From: JAFARZ01 sp035651595
Lineage (GTDB): Bacteria > Actinomycetota > Actinomycetes > Streptosporangiales > Streptosporangiaceae
Direction of reading: 5' to 3'
DNA length: 25,117 nucleotides
NCBI GenBank assembly: GCA_035651595.1
Contig: DASRFJ010000344.1
Location: 1-25,117, forward strand
The translations under genes and the position numbers were made by a program. Numbering within the stretch: the first letter of the stretch is position 1; each line of letters starts with the position of its first letter. Shown here in pieces: positions 21,287 to 25,117 of the stretch. The notes below the pieces were generated by a model that ran no database searches, was not told where the DNA came from, and was given only the letters and a program-made list of their open reading frames with translations.

Positions 21287-23185
21287 ATGGCTGGGCGGAT
21301 CCGCGACGAGGACATCGCGGCGGTCCGCGAGCGATCGCCCGTCGACGAGGTCATCGGCGAGTACCTCCAGCTCCGCAGCGCCGGCGGCGGATCGGTCAAG
21401 GGCCTGTGCCCGTTCCACGACGAGAAGTCTCCCTCGTTCAACGTCACGCCCTCCCGCGGCCTGTGGTACTGCCACGGCTGCGGCGAGGGCGGCGACGTCA
21501 TCAAGTTCGTGCAGAAGATCGACGCGCTGAGTTTCGTCGAGGCGGTGGAGAAGCTCGCCGGGCGGGCCGGCATCGACCTGCGCTACGAGCAGGGCGGCTA
21601 CGTCCCGGGCCAGGAGCAGAGCCAGCGCCGGCGGCTGGTCGAGGCGCATAAGGTCGCCGCCGAGTTCTTCGCCGAAAAGCTGAGGGGTCCGGACGCGGCG
21701 CACGCGCGGCAGTTCCTCACCGAGCGCGGCTTCGAGGCCGCGGACGCCGAACGGTTCGGGGTCGGCTACTCGCCGGCCTCGTGGGAGGACCTGACCCGGC
21801 ACCTGCGCGGGCGCGGCTACGCCGACACCGAGCTGCTGGCCTCCGGCCTGGCCACGCAGGGCAGGCGCGGGCCGATGGACCGGTTCCGCGGCCGGCTGAT
21901 GTGGCCGATCAGGGACCTGTCCGGTGATGTGATCGCGTTCGGCGCGCGCAAGCTGAACCCGGACGAGGACGGGCCCAAGTACCTGAACACGCCGGAAACG
22001 ACGCTGTTCCGCAAGTCCACCGTGCTGTATGGCGCCGACCTGGCCAGACGGGAGATCGCGCAGCGCAGGCAGGCGGTCATCGTCGAGGGATACACCGACG
22101 TGATGGCCTGCCACCTGGCCGGAGTGCCGACGGCCGTGGCGACCTGCGGCACCTCGTTCGGCGAAGACCACATCAAGGTGCTGCGGCGGCTGATCATGGA
22201 CACCGAGGGGTCCACCGGCGAGGTGATCTTCACCTTCGACGGCGACGCGGCCGGGCAGCGGGCCGCGCTGCGCGCGTTCGGCATGGAGGAGAAATTCGTC
22301 ACGCAGACGTTCGTCACCGTGCAGCCCGACGGGCTCGACCCGTGCGACGTCCGGCTGACCCACGGCGACGCCGCGGTGCGCGACCTGATCGCACGGCGGG
22401 TGCCGCTGTTCGAGTTCGCGATCAAGGGCGTGCTGGCCAAGCACGACCTGGACACCACCGAGGGACAGCTGGCCGCGCTCGACGAGGCGGCGCGGATCGT
22501 GGCGAAGATCAAGGACACCGGCATGCGTGCCCGCTACGCGGTGAACCTGGACCGCTGGCTCGGCATGATGGACGAAGGCTTCGTGCTGACCCGGGTGCGC
22601 GAGCACGGCGGCGACCCGGCCCCCCAGGTCAGAGGCAGGCGAAGCACCCCCGCCAACCGTGACTCCTGGGAGGAACGCGCTGACCTGGGGAGTAACCACG
22701 GGTCGTTCGGTAGAAATAATCCGGTAGCCAGCGTGGAGCGGGAGCTGCTCAAGCTCGCGGTGCAGCGGCCCGGGCTGTGCGGTCCCGAGTTCGACGCGCT
22801 CGGGCCGGAGGCGTTCACCCTGCCGGCGCACGGGGCGATGTTCGGGCTGATCGCGGCGTGCGGCGGGACCGCGGGCGCGGGCAGCCCGCGGGACTGGGCG
22901 GCGCGGCTGCGCGAAGCGGCGCCGAACGAGCGGGCGCAGGCGTTCGTCACCGGGCTCGCCGTCGAGTCGCTGCAGATCGCGGGGGATCCGGACGCGAAAT
23001 ACGCGGACGTGGTGCTGGCCCGGGTGGGCGAACTGGCGGTGAGCCGGGAAATCGCCGCGGTCAAGGCTCGGCTCCAGCGGATGAACCCGGTGGAGGAGCA
23101 GACCGCGTACAACCGGCTGTTCGGCGACCTTGTTGGCCTGGAGAAACGGCGCAAGGCGCTGCTGGACCGCGCGGCCGGTTCGTGA
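21287..23185 (+). CDS. dnaG: DNA primase
   Basis: DnaG makes the short RNA primers for replication, working with the DnaB helicase. The protein is 632 aa. The N-terminal CHC2-type zinc ribbon is present (Cys41, His44, Cys62, Cys65 in GLCPFHDEKSPSF and WYCHGCGEGG). The catalytic core has the Toprim signature VIVEGYTDVM (Glu267) and FTFDGDAAG (Asp318, Asp320). The C-terminal helicase-binding domain starts near VASVERELLKLAVQRPG. A disordered linker of charged residues (about 440-480) joins it to the core. The start is ATG 21287 with GGAGG 7 bases upstream. A principal-type sigma factor gene follows after 86 bases, echoing the dnaG-rpoD pairing of many bacteria. Confidence 0.97.
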   Translation: MAGRIRDEDIAAVRERSPVDEVIGEYLQLRSAGGGSVKGLCPFHDEKSPSFNVTPSRGLWYCHGCGEGGDVIKFVQKIDALSFVEAVEKLAGRAGIDLRYEQGGYVPGQEQSQRRRLVEAHKVAAEFFAEKLRGPDAAHARQFLTERGFEAADAERFGVGYSPASWEDLTRHLRGRGYADTELLASGLATQGRRGPMDRFRGRLMWPIRDLSGDVIAFGARKLNPDEDGPKYLNTPETTLFRKSTVLYGADLARREIAQRRQAVIVEGYTDVMACHLAGVPTAVATCGTSFGEDHIKVLRRLIMDTEGSTGEVIFTFDGDAAGQRAALRAFGMEEKFVTQTFVTVQPDGLDPCDVRLTHGDAAVRDLIARRVPLFEFAIKGVLAKHDLDTTEGQLAALDEAARIVAKIKDTGMRARYAVNLDRWLGMMDEGFVLTRVREHGGDPAPQVRGRRSTPANRDSWEERADLGSNHGSFGRNNPVASVERELLKLAVQRPGLCGPEFDALGPEAFTLPAHGAMFGLIAACGGTAGAGSPRDWAARLREAAPNERAQAFVTGLAVESLQIAGDPDAKYADVVLARVGELAVSREIAAVKARLQRMNPVEEQTAYNRLFGDLVGLEKRRKALLDRAAGS

Positions 23186-23186
23186 C

Positions 23187-23262
23187 CGTAACACTGCTGG
23201 GCGTAAGGGTTAGGTAGCCGGCAGGTAACAAAATTAGGTCCCCCGTAAACCGCTGCTCGTAA
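23187..23262 (+). promoter_or_regulatory. Four CGTAA motifs in the dnaG-sigma gap
   Basis: CGTAA occurs at 23187, 23202, 23244 and 23258, in two pairs spaced 15 and 14 bases apart, in an AT-richer 86-base gap. The pairs could be direct-repeat protein sites controlling the sigma gene. No clear promoter was found; CAGACT (23265-23270) lies 7 bases before an in-frame GTG at 23278. Confidence 0.3.
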
Positions 23263-23271
23263 AGCAGACTG

Positions 23272-24462
23272 GTGATCGTGAGCCTCACCGTACTGACAAA
23301 CAGTGGTCTGGCGGGCGGAACCTCACCAGCCGATCAGCTGACGGAACTCGTAGCGAAAGGCCGAGAACGGGGCTCGGTTACCATGGCCGACGTCATGGTG
23401 GCGCTAGATCGCGCCGACCTGCCGCCGGAAGCCATCGACGCGGCGGTGCGCGCGCTGGCCGAGGAGGGCGTCGAAGTACTCGACGTCGCGCCCGAGGAAG
23501 AAGTCGAGCCCGCGCCGCGGCGCGGCGACGTGGAGAGCGGGAGCAGACGCGCCACCACCAGCGACCTGGTGCGCATCTACCTGCGAGAGATCGGCCGGGT
23601 GCCGCTGCTCACCGCCGAGGACGAGGTCGAGCTCGCCAAGTGCATCGAGGCGGGCCTGTTCGCCGAGGACGTGATCGCCGGCGGCTTCGATCTGCCGGTG
23701 CGCGCCGAGCTTCAGGACCTCGAGGTGCTGATGGCGGAGGGCGTCCGGGCCAAACAGCGGCTGATCGAGGCGAACCTGCGGCTCGTCGTGTCCATCGCCA
23801 AGCGGTACATCGGCCGCGGGCTGGTGTTCCTCGACCTGATCCAGGAGGGGAACCTCGGCCTGATCCGGGCGGTGGAGAAGTTCGACTACACCCGCGGGTA
23901 CAAGTTCTCCACGTATGCCACGTGGTGGATCCGCCAGGCGATCACGCGGGCGATCGCGGACCAGGCGCGGACGATCCGGGTGCCGGTGCACATGGTCGAG
24001 ACGATCAACAAGCTGGCTCGCGTGCAGCGGCAGCTGCATCAGGAGCTGGGCCGGGAAGCCACCGTGGACGAGATCGCTCGCGAAATGGGCCTCGAGCCGG
24101 AGCGGGTCGCGGAGATCCAGCGGATCGCCCAGGAACCGGTGTCGCTGCAGTCCCCGATCGGCGAGGAGGAATCGGACCTCGGCGACTTCATCGAGGACGC
24201 GGACGCCGTGGTGCCGATCGAGGCGGCTGCGTTCATCATGCTCCAGGATCAGCTGGAACGCGTGCTGTGTGAGCTGGCCGAGCGTGAGCAGCGGATCATC
24301 CAGCTGCGATTCGGGCTGACGGACGGGCATCCGCGGACGCTGGAGGAGGTCGGCCGGGAGTTCGGCGTGACCAGAGAGCGGATCAGGCAGATCGAGTCGA
24401 AGACGCTCGCCAAGCTCCGCCACCCGTCGCGCGCCCAGATGCTGCGGGAGTACCTGGACTGA
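23272..24462 (+). CDS. RNA polymerase sigma factor, RpoD/SigA (sigma-70 group 1 or 2) family
   Basis: The protein is 396 aa. Residues about 20-75 resemble region 1.1, and region 1.2 starts at TTSDLVRIYLREIGRVPLLT (95-114). Region 2 has LIEANLRLVVSIAKRYIGRG, FLDLIQEGNLGLIRAVEKFD and FSTYATWWIRQAITRAIADQ (164-230). Region 3 follows from IRVPVHMVETINK, and region 4 ends with the helix-turn-helix EVGREFGVTRERIRQIESK (359-377). All regions are intact, so it can recognise -10 and -35 elements and is probably the principal sigma factor, though a second primary-type factor elsewhere is possible. It lacks the long Ala/Lys-rich N-terminal extension of Streptomyces HrdB. GTG 23272 and GTG 23278 are both possible starts; neither has a ribosome binding site. 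Confidence 0.93.
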   Translation: MIVSLTVLTNSGLAGGTSPADQLTELVAKGRERGSVTMADVMVALDRADLPPEAIDAAVRALAEEGVEVLDVAPEEEVEPAPRRGDVESGSRRATTSDLVRIYLREIGRVPLLTAEDEVELAKCIEAGLFAEDVIAGGFDLPVRAELQDLEVLMAEGVRAKQRLIEANLRLVVSIAKRYIGRGLVFLDLIQEGNLGLIRAVEKFDYTRGYKFSTYATWWIRQAITRAIADQARTIRVPVHMVETINKLARVQRQLHQELGREATVDEIAREMGLEPERVAEIQRIAQEPVSLQSPIGEEESDLGDFIEDADAVVPIEAAAFIMLQDQLERVLCELAEREQRIIQLRFGLTDGHPRTLEEVGREFGVTRERIRQIESKTLAKLRHPSRAQMLREYLD

Positions 24463-24480
24463 CGTTCCGTTCTTTACCAA

Positions 24481-24518
24481 GACGCCCCGCCGGTTCGCTT
24501 GGGAACCGGCGGGGCGTC
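24481..24518 (+). terminator. Strong hairpin terminator after the sigma factor gene
   Basis: A perfect 16-bp stem (24481-24496 with 24503-24518) closes a 6-base loop, 18 bases after the stop. No U-tract follows, as is usual in high-GC terminators. Confidence 0.85.
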
Positions 24519-24543
24519 GCGTTGCGTCGGGTTGCGTCGCGTA

Positions 24544-24645
24544 GGGGGGTCCGGGGGCCACGAACCCCCTTCGGTCTCCCGGGCCGAGGGGGGTCCGGGG
24601 GCCACGAACCCCCTAGGAGGGGGGCTCGGGGGCCACGCTCCCCTT
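24544..24645. repeat. Three copies of a G-rich 27-bp repeat
   Basis: GGGGGGTCCGGGGGCCACGA plus ACCCCCT occurs at 24544-24570 and 24588-24614 without differences; a diverged third copy lies at 24619-24645. Each copy has GGGGGT and ACCCCC ends that can pair. The 340-base stretch 24463-24802 has no gene: it holds the sigma terminator, these repeats and an operator-like region (24722-24757). Confidence 0.75.
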
Positions 24646-24706
24646 CTGCGGGGGCTGCGGGACGCTGGCGTTCCCGGAACGTTGCGTTAATAGCGAGCGA
24701 TCCCGC

Positions 24707-24757
24707 TTGACGAGCCGGTGCCCTTAAGTTACGCAATTGTTTAAGGCTTGAACAATT
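24707..24757 (+). promoter_or_regulatory. Putative promoter and overlapping operator of the discoidin-domain gene
   Basis: TTGACG at 24707-24712 and TACGCA at 24730-24735 are 17 bases apart and form a weak promoter. Two overlapping inverted repeats follow: CCTTAA (24722-24727) with TTAAGG (24741-24746), and AATTGTT (24735-24741) with AACAATT (24751-24757, 9-base spacer). The patch is AT-rich in a GC-rich genome, as expected for a repressor site, perhaps sugar-responsive. Confidence 0.4.
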
Positions 24758-24802
24758 CGCCCCGTCATAGTGGCGGGTCTCGTCTGCTCCGGGAGGCGCA
24801 TC

Positions 24803-25117
24803 ATGCATCCTGTCCCGTATCGCCTGCTCGCACGTCTGCTGAAGGCAGTGATGCCCCGCCGGAGACGGGCCGGGGCGGTGGTGCTCGCTGGCTCGGCGCT
24901 CGTGCTCAGCGGGTTTGCGGCGGTGGCTGGCTTGGCGCCGGCCGCGAAGGCGGCGAGCTGCGGGACGACGAACGTGGCGCTGAACAAGACGGCGACGGCG
25001 TCGTCGCTGGAGAACGCGAGTTTCCCGGCGTCGGCGGCGGTGGACGGCAATACGGGTACTCGCTGGTCGAGTGCGTTCTCGGATCCGCAGTGGCTGGAGG
25101 TGGATCTGGGGTCGACG
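24803..25117 (+). CDS. Secreted protein with N-terminal F5/8 type C (discoidin) domain, 3' truncated by window
   Basis: The first 105 codons of a gene that runs off the window. ATG 24803 has a perfect GGGAGG 6 bases upstream. Residues 1 to about 50 are a long signal peptide with a basic start (RRRRAG) and hydrophobic core, ending near APAAKA. From about residue 52 there is a discoidin/CBM32-type beginning: CGTTNVALNKTATASS, then AAVDGNTGTRWSSAFSDPQWLEVDLGS, which is the classic ALxKPATASS...DGxxxTRWSS...W(I/L)xVDLG pattern. Such domains bind galactose or other sugars and are usually attached to secreted glycoside hydrolases or lyases. The catalytic part, if any, is outside the window. The operator-like region upstream suggests substrate-induced expression. 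Confidence 0.85.
   Translation, partial: MHPVPYRLLARLLKAVMPRRRRAGAVVLAGSALVLSGFAAVAGLAPAAKAASCGTTNVALNKTATASSLENASFPASAAVDGNTGTRWSSAFSDPQWLEVDLGST

Noticed and set aside
24544..24645. Possible CRISPR array from the G-rich repeats
   Set aside because: There are only three copies, with unequal short spacings of 17 and 4 bases, a diverged third unit and no cas genes nearby.

Overview
The window is about 25 kb of a high-GC genome (roughly 70% G+C). Gene content and order point to an actinobacterium, probably a soil or filamentous one: LeuA-RecO-UppS, GlyS, PPDK-Dgt, DnaG-RpoD, a SigE-family ECF sigma factor, a MocR regulator, a DUF1906 protein, and secreted RICIN and discoidin carbohydrate-binding proteins. 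The species cannot be named from the sequence alone. No tRNA, rRNA, CRISPR array, IS element or phage gene is visible.

Layout: (1) 1-1.8 kb holds the 3' end of leuA, then recO and uppS, with a 19-bp hairpin covering the recO ribosome binding site. (2) 1.9-3.4 kb encodes a secreted DUF1906 protein. (3) 3.5-4.9 kb is glyS, with a leaderless-type promoter. (4) 4.9-5.4 kb is a geneless, repeat-rich convergent gap with a perfect 20-bp inverted repeat. (5) 5.4-8.1 kb has an NAD(P)-dependent oxidoreductase and, divergent from it, a secreted GH54 alpha-L-arabinofuranosidase with two RICIN modules. (6) 8.3-10.1 kb is a minus-strand pair: an ECF sigma factor and a single-pass membrane beta-propeller protein. 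(7) 10.3-14.1 kb is ppdK-dgt. (8) 14.0-16.3 kb is a divergent flavin-oxidoreductase-like gene and MocR regulator sharing an 80-bp control region. (9) 16.5-20.0 kb is a tightly coupled operon of ABC ATPase, ABC-2 permease, histidine kinase and response regulator. (10) 20.7-19.2 kb on the minus strand holds a glycolipid-binding-domain protein and a HAD phosphatase whose frame runs on antisense through the response regulator. (11) 21.3-24.5 kb is dnaG and a principal-type sigma factor. (12) The end holds G-rich repeats, a likely operator and the start of a secreted discoidin-domain protein.

How the genes work together: most are housekeeping (leucine synthesis, recombination repair, polyprenyl carrier synthesis, tRNA charging, C3/C4 metabolism, dNTP pool, replication priming, transcription). 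Interleaved are extracellular and sensing modules: plant-polysaccharide degradation, envelope sensing by an ECF sigma factor, and a two-component-controlled exporter.

The most unusual signals are regulatory and structural. A recurring TANNNT-N7-start arrangement predicts leaderless mRNAs. Long perfect inverted repeats sit in many intergenic gaps. Two convergent gene pairs have minus-strand genes with no stop codon before they enter the neighbour's coding sequence in exact anti-phase. No complete undescribed defence or biosynthetic system was recognised.
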